The translations under genes were made by a program, and so were the position numbers. The notes beneath the pieces were generated by a model, which was given only the letters and a program-made list of their open reading frames with translations, ran no database searches and was not told the origin of the DNA. From Lewinella sp. IMCC34183 (GTDB lineage: Bacteria; Bacteroidota; Bacteroidia; Chitinophagales; Saprospiraceae), in assembly GCF_003390915.1 (NCBI RefSeq), contig NZ_QMEM01000003.1, forward strand, positions 248,001 to 312,000: 64,000 nucleotides of DNA. Direction: 5' to 3'. Shown piece after piece: positions 7,170 through 14,195 of the stretch; the first letter of the stretch is position 1; each line of letters starts with the position of its first letter.

Positions 7170-9209
7170 TCAATACCCACTTATCCCCTCCCCAAACCCA
7201 AACAACCCATACCCCACCCCCTCATCGTAGCCGGGCACGTCCGATAGCTGCTGCTGCGCGGCGGCGTCCGAGACGGGGGTGGTGAAGGGCATCTTGCCGG
7301 AGGGCGCGAAGCGCCCGGTCACTACGTCGAGGACGGCCGCGGGGGTGGTGCCGAAGGTGGCCAGCACGGCGGGGATCTGCGGGTCGCCGTCGGTGTAGAG
7401 CTCGTCGATGGACCAGGGGTTGCTGTAGTTGACCACCAGTATGGTCGGTTTTATAGTCACCAGCGTACGCAGGCGGTCGACGTCGCTGCCGTTGGCGGAT
7501 AGGTTGACGTGTAGGGGGCTGCCGTCCGACTGGAACAGCGACTTGCCCTGCGGTAGCACCCACAGCACGGTACGGTCGGCGGCTTCGGGGGTAGCGACGA
7601 AGTCCACCGGCCAGTCGCTGCCGGGCTCCGGACGGTACACCACCAGCGAGTCGCCGCCGCGCCGGGGCACATAGGTCGCGAAGTAGACCTTGGTGCGGGG
7701 TGCCAGGGGCAGTACCTGCTCGCCGTCCACCGCGCCGTTGCGCAGCAGCACGATCGATTTGCGCATCGCCTCCGCGGCCCGTTCCCGGAAGCGCTCCTGC
7801 CCCACCGTGGCGGCGGCGGCGTCGACGTCCACGTAGGGGTCCTCGAAGAGGCCCAGCCGGAATTTCTCCAGCAGCAGCAGGTATACGGACCGCTCCACCG
7901 GCTCCGCCAGCGCGGGATAGGTGCGAAGGGCCTCCAGCAGCAGCGCCGGATCGGCGGTGCCGGAGAAGAGGTTGACGCCCGCCTCCAGTGCGAGCTTGTA
8001 GCGCTCGGGGATGCTCAGTTCCTCCACGCCCCAGGGCATCATCTCGATCGGACCGGTATCCGAGTTGATGATCCCCGCGAAGCCCAGTTGCCCGCGCAGC
8101 ACCTCCTGCAGCATCCGCTTATTGTAGGCGTAGGCCAGCTCGGGGTAGTCGGTGCCCACGGGGTAGGAGTAGTACGGCATGATCGCCGAGGTGCCCGCCT
8201 CGATCGCCGCCCGGAAGGGCACCAGGTTGTCCTCCAGCCGCCCCCCGGGGAAGACCTCCCGCTTGCCCCAGTCGAAGTGTGGGTCCTGCCCGCCCTCCGT
8301 AGCGCCGCCGCCGGGAAAGTGCTTCGTGGTCAGGGCGACGGAGCGCGGGTGCAGGGCCTCCCCCTGAAAGCCGAGCACGATGGCCCGGATCATCTGCGCC
8401 GCCAGCTCCGGATCCTCGCCGAAGGTGCCCTCGGTGCGCTGCCAGCGCGGATCGGTGGCGAGGTCGGCCATGTACATGTAGCCCTTGCGGAGGCCGACGG
8501 CCGCCCACTCCTGCCGCGCGATGTCGGCAAACTCCCGCACCAGGGCCGTATCGCGGGTGGCCGCCAGCCCCAGCTCGCCGGGCCAGGTGGAAAAGGGGGT
8601 GTCGCCGACGTTCAGTCCCGCGGCCACGTCCACCGCGATGTGGTTGCGCGGATTGGACGCCACGAGGGCCGGGATGCCGTGGCCCGTCCGCTCGCAAAGT
8701 TCCTGCAGCTTATTGGCCCAGGCGGCGATGATCTCCGGGGCCGGATTGGCCCGCAGGATGAAGTGGCGCCCGTGAAACTCGGTCACCGCCCGCGTGGTGC
8801 CCGCCGAGCTCATCATCGGGGCGTCCAGCGGCTTGCGGGTGAAGATGTTCGTCTCGGTTACGGCATCCTCCTCGTTGAAGCCGCTGGCGATGGGCTGCCC
8901 GTTGCCCGGCCCGAATCCCGCGTCGTTCTCCATCCGGGTGGTGCTGATGAGCATGAAGCCGGCCTTTTCCTCCAAGGTCATCCGGTCGAGCAGGTCGCGG
9001 CTGCGGGCCTCGGCGGGGAGGCGCCAGTCTTCGTAGGGGTCCAGGGTCCCGTTGCGGTTCAGGTCCTTGAACTGGCGGCCGTCCACGTTGAGCAGGCTTG
9101 CGCTGCGGTAGCCCAGCCGGGGTTGTTCGGGGGATGATTCCGCGGGCGGACGGCTGCTGCAGGCGGTGAGGAACAGGCCCAGGAAGGCCAGGATGGGGGT
9201 GTAGCGCAT
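7170..9209 (-). CDS. Glycoside hydrolase family 3 lipoprotein (beta-glucosidase-like)
   Basis: The start at 9209 gives a lipoprotein signal MRYTPILAFLGLFLTAC, with the lipobox Cys at residue 17; the upstream in-frame Met at 9314 would bury it. A DLNRNGTLDPYEDW stretch follows, resembling an EF-hand-like calcium loop. The GH3 N-terminal barrel has KHFPGGGATEGGQDPH (substrate-binding Lys-His) and GFAGIINSDTGPIE, whose Asp in SDT is the predicted nucleophile. The C-terminal alpha/beta domain ends near YGLFGFGEGISGY. The 679-residue length suits a single GH3 enzyme without a large extra C-terminal domain. It probably trims beta-linked gluco- or xylo-oligosaccharides at the cell surface or periplasm. 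Substrate cannot be assigned from sequence alone. The short tail runs into the island border. Confidence 0.93.
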   Translation of the reverse strand: MRYTPILAFLGLFLTACSSRPPAESSPEQPRLGYRSASLLNVDGRQFKDLNRNGTLDPYEDWRLPAEARSRDLLDRMTLEEKAGFMLISTTRMENDAGFGPGNGQPIASGFNEEDAVTETNIFTRKPLDAPMMSSAGTTRAVTEFHGRHFILRANPAPEIIAAWANKLQELCERTGHGIPALVASNPRNHIAVDVAAGLNVGDTPFSTWPGELGLAATRDTALVREFADIARQEWAAVGLRKGYMYMADLATDPRWQRTEGTFGEDPELAAQMIRAIVLGFQGEALHPRSVALTTKHFPGGGATEGGQDPHFDWGKREVFPGGRLEDNLVPFRAAIEAGTSAIMPYYSYPVGTDYPELAYAYNKRMLQEVLRGQLGFAGIINSDTGPIEMMPWGVEELSIPERYKLALEAGVNLFSGTADPALLLEALRTYPALAEPVERSVYLLLLEKFRLGLFEDPYVDVDAAAATVGQERFRERAAEAMRKSIVLLRNGAVDGEQVLPLAPRTKVYFATYVPRRGGDSLVVYRPEPGSDWPVDFVATPEAADRTVLWVLPQGKSLFQSDGSPLHVNLSANGSDVDRLRTLVTIKPTILVVNYSNPWSIDELYTDGDPQIPAVLATFGTTPAAVLDVVTGRFAPSGKMPFTTPVSDAAAQQQLSDVPGYDEGVGYGLFGFGEGISGY

Positions 9210-9297
9210 GATCGGACGGGTGGCAGGATGAGCCGGTGCCAGGGAAGATAGCGGAATCGGGGGAACCTTTGCACCTGCGTGCGCGCCTGCGCTTAGC

Positions 9298-9364
9298 GCG
9301 GTCGGAGATCGCATTGTGCTTCCGCTGCCGGAGGCAGCGTTGTACTTCCGGGGTCGGAGGCAGG
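9298..9364. repeat. 26-nt tandem triloop hairpin repeat, locus 2 (2-3 units, inverted orientation)
   Basis: Units are GCGGTC-GGA-GATCGC (9298-9312, one G-U pair), GCTGCC-GGA-GGCAGC (9324-9338) and a decayed third at 9350. The starts are 26 bases apart. The spacers (ATTGTGCTTCC, GTTGTACTTCC) are the reverse complement of the spacer type seen at 28.0 and 48.6 kb, so this array is in the opposite orientation. It lies between the GH3 and bestrophin genes. Confidence 0.75.
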
Positions 9365-9371
9365 ATCGTAC

Positions 9372-10265
9372 TTACATCAGGTAAAAATCCTCCGGCTCTA
9401 CTTTGGGGGGGAGCTCCGTCTCGCCGAGGAGTTGGCGGATGTTGATGTCGATGGTGCGGCTGATGGCGCTCATCGCCGTATCGGTAGGCAGGTTCTCGAA
9501 GGGGTCCTGCAGGAGGTAGGCGGCCTTCTCGAGGAAGAAGAAGACCATGGCGATGAGGAGTACGATGAGTACCTCCAGCACGATGCCAAATTGTAGGGGC
9601 ACCGACAGGATCAGGAACACCACGAACATGTAGATCGCCAGGTGCAGCCCCTTGCGGTAGTTCGTGGGAAAGACGGTGTTCTTGATCCGCTCGCATTTAC
9701 CCATGTCGGCGGTGAGGCGGACGAGCGTCTCGTCGATCTGCAGCCGACTGAAGTTGTCGAGGAGCTCGGAGCCGCTGAGCTGCTTGGCGGAGGAGGTCTG
9801 CAGGCCCAGAATGCCGAGGGGTACGTTCTTGTGGCGGCGCAGGGCCTCCAGCTCTTCGGGGGGCAGCAGGCCGTCCAGGTCCGCGAAGGGGTCCTGCTCG
9901 CGCAAGGAGCGGGTCAGGGCGTAGCACCAGGCGATCTGCCGGTAGGCCATGCGCTGGATGGCGGGGTTGCCGTCCTCCAGGTAGAGCTGCAGCTGCAGCA
10001 CCAGCGAGCGGGAGTCGTTCACGATGGCCCCCCAGATCTTGCGGGCCTCCCACCAGCGATCGTACGACTGCGAGATCTTGAACGACAGCAGGATCGAGAT
10101 CGCGATACCCAAGGTCGTAGCGATGTTGATCGGAAACTCCGGCAGCCGGTCCTTCAGGATCAGCGGCAACAGGTCGAAGGCCGTAGCCCCAAAGAGCACG
10201 ATAAAGAAGGGGATCTTGATCTTGTCAAAGATGTACTCAATGGGCAGGAACTTGCGGATGATCAT
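9372..10265 (-). CDS. Bestrophin-family chloride channel protein
   Basis: This 297-residue membrane protein has the bestrophin/UPF0187 signature: KISQSYDRWWEARKIWGAIV at about residues 65-84 and a C-terminal PFENLPTDTAMSAISRTIDIN segment. Hydrophobic segments lie near residues 18-36 and 44-62 and around 205-245. Bacterial members form pentameric anion or cation channels in the inner membrane. It follows the TACTTTTG box at 10291-10298 after a short leader and appears to be transcribed alone. No regulatory partner is visible nearby. The family call is firm; the transported ion is not determined by sequence. Confidence 0.9.
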   Translation of the reverse strand: MIIRKFLPIEYIFDKIKIPFFIVLFGATAFDLLPLILKDRLPEFPINIATTLGIAISILLSFKISQSYDRWWEARKIWGAIVNDSRSLVLQLQLYLEDGNPAIQRMAYRQIAWCYALTRSLREQDPFADLDGLLPPEELEALRRHKNVPLGILGLQTSSAKQLSGSELLDNFSRLQIDETLVRLTADMGKCERIKNTVFPTNYRKGLHLAIYMFVVFLILSVPLQFGIVLEVLIVLLIAMVFFFLEKAAYLLQDPFENLPTDTAMSAISRTIDINIRQLLGETELPPKVEPEDFYLM

Positions 10266-10290
10266 GTTGGCTGGATTAGGGTGGCGGCTG

Positions 10291-10298
10291 CAAAAGTA
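10291..10298 (-). promoter_or_regulatory. Bacteroidota -7 box (TACTTTTG) of the bestrophin gene
   Basis: TACTTTTG on the minus strand fits the TAnnTTTG consensus and lies 25 bases upstream of the ATG at 10265. Confidence 0.55.
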
Positions 10299-10516
10299 AA
10301 AAGACTTGGTTGGGCCGCTGCGCGGGTTCCGGAGTCAACACGGAGGCGATACTGGGGGCTTCACGTACGTGCCACGGAGAGGTAGGCGGAGAGAAAAGAG
10401 GGGTAACGCAGAGGAACTGAGGTCCGCGAAGGTACGCGGAGGGGGGGTTAGCGCGCGGGCAACCTTCCGTACCGGGGGGCGTTGGGCCCTATTTACTACC
10501 CCGCAATACCCCTACC

Positions 10517-11569
10517 GTGCGCCTCGTTTGCTCTCTCCTCGTCCTGTTCCTCGCCGCTGCCCTGCCGGCCCAGTCTGCGTTTTCCTTTGCCGGCGAGTCC
10601 GTCCCGGCCGGTAGCCGCCGCGACTTCAGCATCCCCGTCGCCGCGGGCGATACCGCCACCACGATCCCGATCACGGTCCTGCACGGGGCTACCGACGGAC
10701 CGGTCCTCAGCATCACGGCCGGCGTCCACGGCTACGAGTACCCGCCGATCCTGGCGGCGCAGCGGCTGGGGGAAACTATCGACCCCGACACCCTCCGCGG
10801 CACCGTCATCCTGGTACGCATCGCCAACTTGCCGAGCTTCCTTGGGCGGTCGCCCTTCGTAAGTCCCCTCGACGGCCGCAACCTCAACCGCAGCTTTCCC
10901 GGCCGGCCGGATGGCAGCCTCACCGAGCGCATCGCCCACTTCATCACCGCGCACGTCATCGCCTCGGCCGACTACTTCCTCGACCTCCACGGCGGCGATG
11001 CCCCGGAAGACCTCATGCCCTACGGCGCCTACTACGACAACGACGGGCAGCCGGAAGCCTCCGAGCAGGGCCGCGCGATGGCCGTCGCCCTGGGCTTCGA
11101 CTTCATCGTCCGCTTCAATACCGACGGTAAGGACTATATGCGCCCCGACCACCCCAGCCTCTACTGCTCCGCCGAGGCCTTCCGCCGGGGCATTCCAGCC
11201 GCCGACGTGGAGTGCGGTCGCCTGGGCCTCGCCGAACCGCTGCTCGTGGACCGAATCGCCGGCGGCGTCGCGCAGGTGCTGCGAACGCTGGACATGCTGC
11301 CGGCCGCGCGGGATACCACCCCCGTCGGCGCCCCGGCCTTCATCACCGACCGCTCCTACCTGGAAGCCGCGCAGGATGGCATCTTCTACCCCGCCAAGCG
11401 GGCGGGGGAATACGTCACCGCGGGCATGGAGATCGGCTACGTCACGGACTACTTCGGTACCCGCGTCCAGACAATAGTTGCCGACACCGCCGGCGTTCTC
11501 CTGCTGGTGATCGGCACGCCCCCCATCCGGAAGGGGGAAACCATGGCCGTCATCGGACAGGTTGAGTAG
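10517..11569 (+). CDS. Succinylglutamate desuccinylase/aspartoacylase-family zinc hydrolase, secreted
   Basis: The GTG start gives a signal peptide (MRLVCSLLVLFLAAALPAQS). The AstE/AspA carboxypeptidase-like fold is marked by GVHGYE, with zinc ligands His71 and Glu74, DGRNLNRSFPG (substrate Arg/Asn, 120-129), and FLDLHGGD with the third zinc ligand His158. The C-terminal 90 residues (GIFYPAKRAGEYVTAGMEIGYV...) form the usual beta domain that resembles a biotinyl/lipoyl hammerhead. These enzymes hydrolyse N-acyl amino acids or related amides. The signal peptide places this one in the periplasm or outside the cell, so a catabolic role on exogenous amides is more likely than arginine degradation. 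The substrate is unknown. Confidence 0.85.
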   Translation: MRLVCSLLVLFLAAALPAQSAFSFAGESVPAGSRRDFSIPVAAGDTATTIPITVLHGATDGPVLSITAGVHGYEYPPILAAQRLGETIDPDTLRGTVILVRIANLPSFLGRSPFVSPLDGRNLNRSFPGRPDGSLTERIAHFITAHVIASADYFLDLHGGDAPEDLMPYGAYYDNDGQPEASEQGRAMAVALGFDFIVRFNTDGKDYMRPDHPSLYCSAEAFRRGIPAADVECGRLGLAEPLLVDRIAGGVAQVLRTLDMLPAARDTTPVGAPAFITDRSYLEAAQDGIFYPAKRAGEYVTAGMEIGYVTDYFGTRVQTIVADTAGVLLLVIGTPPIRKGETMAVIGQVE

Positions 11570-11599
11570 CCAGGTTTAGGCCTCCGGCATTGCTTGGGG

Positions 11600-11745
11600 T
11601 TTTTTACCACGGATGGCCACGGATTGATGTCACCGATTCACCCAGATTTTGCCTATCACCACGGAGTAGCGGCGTAGCCGATCTGTACTAATCCAAGACG
11701 GAGCGACGCGAAATCCGCGTAAGCCGCAGGCGGACCTGTGGTAAA
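11600..11745. repeat. Degenerate copy of the AATCTGTG/GCCGCAGGCG intergenic repeat
   Basis: The segment AATCCGCGTAAGCCGCAGG (then CGGACCTGTGGTAAAAC) closely matches the unit seen three times at 17.6-18.7 kb (ATTAGCCGCAGGCGATCTG, then TGGTAAAC). It holds no gene. It shows that this repeat family is dispersed, not confined to the large array. Confidence 0.6.
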
Positions 11746-11764
11746 ACAACCACTCCCGGCAACC

Positions 11765-11772
11765 TACCTTTG
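11765..11772 (+). promoter_or_regulatory. -7 box (TACCTTTG) of the DUF2809 gene
   Basis: TACCTTTG lies only 7 bases before the ATG at 11780, so the transcript would have almost no 5' leader. Confidence 0.6.
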
Positions 11773-11779
11773 CCCCACC

Positions 11780-12178
11780 ATGCTCACCTTCCGCCCCGTC
11801 TACCTGGCCCTGACCGGCGTGCTCCTGCTGGTAGAGACGCTCATTGCCCTCTACGTGCGGGACGCCTTCCTGCGCCCCTATGGCGGCGACTTCCTGGTCG
11901 TCATCCTGATCTACTACTTCCTGCGATCGTTCCTGACCTGGTCGCCGGCCGTAGTGGCCTGGGTGACCCTGGCTATTGCCTTCACCGTAGAGATCGGGCA
12001 GGCCTTTCAACTCGTGGACCTGCTCGGACTGAGCGGCAACCGGCTGGCGGAGATCGTGATCGGCACGGGCTTCAGCTGGCTGGACATGCTGATGTATGCG
12101 CTCGGCGTGGCGGCGGCTTACCTACTCGACCGCTGGTGGAGGAGGGGCCGGTTTCATCCGCAAAAATCCGCGCCCTAA
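11780..12178 (+). CDS. DUF2809 family membrane protein
   Basis: The start was moved to the ATG at 11780 (MLTFRPVYLAL); the longer frame from 11738 would overlap the -7 box. The 132-residue protein has four hydrophobic segments (about 5-24, 36-50, 54-72 and 97-117). It contains GGDFLVVILIYYFLRSF and GTGFSWLDMLMYALG, which match the DUF2809 family of small inner-membrane proteins of unknown function. The C-terminus is basic (WWRRGRFHP). No operon partner is apparent. The next gene converges on it. The family call rests on motif recognition; no function can be given. Confidence 0.8.
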   Translation: MLTFRPVYLALTGVLLLVETLIALYVRDAFLRPYGGDFLVVILIYYFLRSFLTWSPAVVAWVTLAIAFTVEIGQAFQLVDLLGLSGNRLAEIVIGTGFSWLDMLMYALGVAAAYLLDRWWRRGRFHPQKSAP

Positions 12179-12209
12179 TCCACGGTGAGCCCCTCCGAAG
12201 GGAGCAATA

Positions 12210-12848
12210 TTACCGCACCACCCGTTCCCCCACGTGGTTATCGCTGCCCGTAGGTACCCGTTTGCGGTGGTACTTGAGGGCATAGACGGACTTGTAGGCG
12301 CCGGGATCCCGCTTGAGCTCCCCGAGTTCGCGTTGGGTGGTGGCGGTGAGGTACTTCAGCAGGGGCTGGTCGACGGTGAAGAGGTGACCGATCGAGTCCT
12401 TGATCTTGCTGTCCCACTCGGGGTAGTGCTTATCGAAGTCGCCCGGACCGATGCGCTTGCGGCAGCCCGGCTGGTTGCAGGTCAGCTCCATCTCCTCGTC
12501 GAGGTTGAAGATGCCGTACTCGTCGGTGATCTGCTCGCCGGCCTTGATGGGGCGGATGGCCATCTCGAAGCCGTAGCCGGTGCTGATGGTGTTGCAGTTG
12601 CAGCAGTGGTTGACGTACTTGGCGAAGTCCCAGCTGACGATGCGGTCGCCGTGCTCGTCGATGTAGGAGTACTTGTCGACCACCTCCCGCATCGGGGCCT
12701 CGTGCTTAGCGTAGGCCTCGGGGGTGACGACCAGCTCCAGTCCGTCCTTGACGTAAACGATGGTGCCTTCGGGAATGTCGGCCGTGGCGAAGACGCCGTA
12801 GCCGATGGTGTCGTTGATAAACTGTAGGCGGGTATTGGGATGGATCAT
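12210..12848 (-). CDS. SET domain-containing protein (lysine methyltransferase-like)
   Basis: SET signature elements appear in order: GYGVFATADIPEGTIV (16-31), the SAM- and substrate-binding core FAKYVNHCCNCNT (about 95-107), and AGEQITDEYG (about 124-133). A Cys pair (TCNQPGCR) then follows in the place of a short post-SET region, which could hold zinc. Bacterial SET proteins transfer methyl groups to lysines; the natural substrate here is unknown. The C-terminal 60 residues are basic and helical. The protein is 212 residues, close to other stand-alone bacterial SET proteins. It is transcribed toward the DUF2809 gene with a short gap. Confidence 0.85.
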   Translation of the reverse strand: MIHPNTRLQFINDTIGYGVFATADIPEGTIVYVKDGLELVVTPEAYAKHEAPMREVVDKYSYIDEHGDRIVSWDFAKYVNHCCNCNTISTGYGFEMAIRPIKAGEQITDEYGIFNLDEEMELTCNQPGCRKRIGPGDFDKHYPEWDSKIKDSIGHLFTVDQPLLKYLTATTQRELGELKRDPGAYKSVYALKYHRKRVPTGSDNHVGERVVR

Positions 12849-12979
12849 CGGGACCGCGGGTGTTGGTTGGTTGCCGCGGGTGGTTAAAAGTAGTCTTTCA
12901 AACTATACCGGGTGAAAATTTTTCACCTCCCCGGGCCCGGGACGGAGAAAACGGTCGGACCTACGGCGACAAGCCTGAA

Positions 12980-13099
12980 AAAGGAAAAAGCCGCGGAGCA
13001 ACCCGCGGCTTTTTTAACCCTACACACATAAATTAAATCTCGAAAACGCTAACATAATAAGGCAGAGAAGACTACACACATACGCTCATAATCGTTGAT
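12980..13099 (-). ncRNA. Candidate small RNA 2, Crp/Fnr-controlled
   Basis: This is a transcription unit without a credible gene. A palindromic operator (13134-13147) and a TACATTTG -7 box (13111-13104) on the minus strand are followed by about 90 bases and then a strong Rho-independent terminator (12985-13014). The body carries an 11-base direct repeat (CTACACACATA on the plus strand at 13020-13030 and 13072-13082), which in the transcript could be two identical unpaired seed sites. Only reading frames of 5-11 codons exist. It shares layout and downstream sequence with the unit at 13193-13312, so the two look like a tandem duplication. Start and end are inferred from the boxes; they are not mapped. 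Confidence 0.6.
12985..13014 (-). terminator. Terminator of candidate sRNA 2
   Basis: A 12-bp stem (AAAAAGCCGCGG/CCGCGGCTTTTT) encloses a 6-base loop. On the minus strand it is followed by T-rich CTTTTTCCTTTTTC. The plus strand also has a T run, so it may act in both directions. Confidence 0.8.
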
Positions 13100-13103
13100 A
13101 CAT

Positions 13104-13111
13104 CAAATGTA
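13104..13111 (-). promoter_or_regulatory. -7 box (TACATTTG) of candidate sRNA 2
   Basis: TACATTTG on the minus strand is centred 33 bases from the centre of the upstream palindrome, the same distance as in candidate sRNA 1. Confidence 0.6.
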
Positions 13112-13133
13112 TGATCATCTATACCGGGAAACG

Positions 13134-13147
13134 GTGATCTGGATCAC
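13134..13147. promoter_or_regulatory. Crp/Fnr-type operator, GTGATCTGGATCAC
   Basis: This is a perfect 6+2+6 palindrome. If transcription starts 5 bases past the -7 box, its centre lies at -41.5, the classical class II activator position. Confidence 0.7.
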
Positions 13148-13192
13148 ACGACACCTAATCTTTTAGATTTTCTTGCTCCGCCAAGGCTGAAA

Positions 13193-13312
13193 AACGAAAA
13201 AGCCGCAGGAAATCCTGCGGCTTTTCGAGTGAACGTTCAACGGTATCTCGGATAAACTTGGCCTCTTAAACTAACCGGTGCGATATATTTTGCGGCGTCG
13301 TTTGCGCCTTGG
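13193..13312 (-). ncRNA. Candidate small RNA 1, Crp/Fnr-controlled
   Basis: It lies directly downstream of a Crp/Fnr regulator gene. The order on the minus strand is operator 13360-13347, TACCTTTG box 13324-13317, about 92 bases with no ATG, then a Rho-independent terminator. Lack of any start codon argues against a small protein. The terminator and the following T-rich tail (GGCTTTTTCGTTTTTCAGCC) resemble those of candidate sRNA 2 (GGCTTTTTCCTTTTTCAGGC), whereas the bodies differ. This is what is expected of duplicated sRNAs with diverged target regions. The operator sits 16 bases beyond the regulator gene's stop codon. Exact ends are inferred. Confidence 0.65.
13198..13225 (-). terminator. 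Terminator of candidate sRNA 1
   Basis: AAAAGCCGCAGGA pairs with TCCTGCGGCTTTT around a tiny loop; the minus-strand product ends in a T-rich tail (TTTTTCGTTTTTC). Confidence 0.8.
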
Positions 13313-13316
13313 CCCA

Positions 13317-13324
13317 CAAAGGTA
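13317..13324 (-). promoter_or_regulatory. -7 box (TACCTTTG) of candidate sRNA 1
   Basis: TACCTTTG on the minus strand is an exact match to the box found in front of several protein genes in this window. Confidence 0.65.
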
Positions 13325-13346
13325 AGGGGGTTGTGCGCAGGAAGTG

Positions 13347-13360
13347 GTGATCCAGATCAC
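13347..13360. promoter_or_regulatory. Crp/Fnr-type operator, GTGATCCAGATCAC
   Basis: This perfect 6+2+6 palindrome is centred 33 bases from the centre of the -7 box of candidate sRNA 1, or -41.5 from the inferred start. It differs from the 13134 site only in the two central bases. Confidence 0.7.
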
Positions 13361-13376
13361 AGAAGCCGGATTTTCT

Positions 13377-14024
13377 TTAGGCCGCCGGCGTGAGTCGCAC
13401 CAGGTTGCGCCCGAGTTGTACCGTGCCCCGCTGCTCGAGCATCTTGAGCAACCGCGAAACGGCCTCACGGCTTACGTTCAAGTCGTTGGCAATGTCGCGG
13501 TGGGTGGCGTGTACGGTCTGGTCGTCCCGCAGGGCCGCCCGCTTGCGGAGGTAGTCGTGCAGGCGTACGTCGAGTTGACAAAAGGCCACCTGGTCCACGG
13601 TGAAGATGAGTTCGTTCATCCGCCGCGAGTACGACTGCAGAACGAACTGCTGCCAGCTGGCGAAGCGCATACAGTCGACGAACAGGGAAAGCGGCAACCC
13701 GAGGATCCGGGTATCTTCCTCCGCTACGGCACGGATCTCGCTGCGTTTATCGGCCAGGCTGCAGTCGAAGGTCATGGCGCAGCTCTCACCCGCAGTGAGA
13801 TAATACAGGAACAGCTCTGCGGCGTCGTCCGACTGCCGGCTCACCTTGATGGAGCCGTCGAGCACGAGCGGCATCATCCGGAGCGGGTCGCCAAAGTCGA
13901 TAAGGGTGGCTCCGGCCGAAAAGTGATGGACCCGTCCGTGGGCGGCAATCAGGTCACGCAGGCCGGGTTCCCGAAACTGTGGAAAGCCGGCACCGATGTC
14001 CGGGGGAAGTTGTTGGGTAGTCAT
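13377..14024 (-). CDS. Crp/Fnr family transcriptional regulator (paralogue 1)
   Basis: The start at 14024 (MTTQQLPPDIG) is preferred; the longer frame adds an unlikely N-terminus. The 215-residue protein has a cyclic-nucleotide-binding-like barrel (about 10-120) with the Bacteroidota-typical LFLYYLTAGESCAMTFDC. It also has a C-terminal winged helix, THRDIANDLNVSREAVSRLLKMLEQRG (recognition helix SREAVSRLL). The Cys residues in GESC and FDC could sense redox or bind a cofactor, but the N-terminal Cys set of E. coli Fnr is absent. It is about half identical to the regulator at 21.8-22.4 kb. It lies next to cydB and directly upstream of two candidate sRNA genes bearing matching operators, so it is the leading candidate to control them. 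Confidence 0.92.
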   Translation of the reverse strand: MTTQQLPPDIGAGFPQFREPGLRDLIAAHGRVHHFSAGATLIDFGDPLRMMPLVLDGSIKVSRQSDDAAELFLYYLTAGESCAMTFDCSLADKRSEIRAVAEEDTRILGLPLSLFVDCMRFASWQQFVLQSYSRRMNELIFTVDQVAFCQLDVRLHDYLRKRAALRDDQTVHATHRDIANDLNVSREAVSRLLKMLEQRGTVQLGRNLVRLTPAA

Positions 14025-14195
14025 GATCAGGCGTATGATTATATAACGCGCTGACCCGCCGCCGATTGCCACCCCGTCTACCCCTCCCGGCGACCGCCCC
14101 CTTCCCCAGCTCAGTAGCCCGGCGGGGTTCGCCCCTGCCCCCCTCCGGCTCGCAACTACGCCACTTTAACATTTCGGGCGCCAAACCGCCGGCGC

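Noticed and set aside
6737-7180. 147-codon minus-strand frame and a 92-codon plus-strand frame at the island border
   Set aside because: No recognisable motif, and each overlaps the other or the GH3 3' end; no supporting promoter box.
8088-9137. 349-codon plus-strand frame inside the GH3 gene
   Set aside because: Shadow frame; the GH3 motifs on the minus strand are intact.
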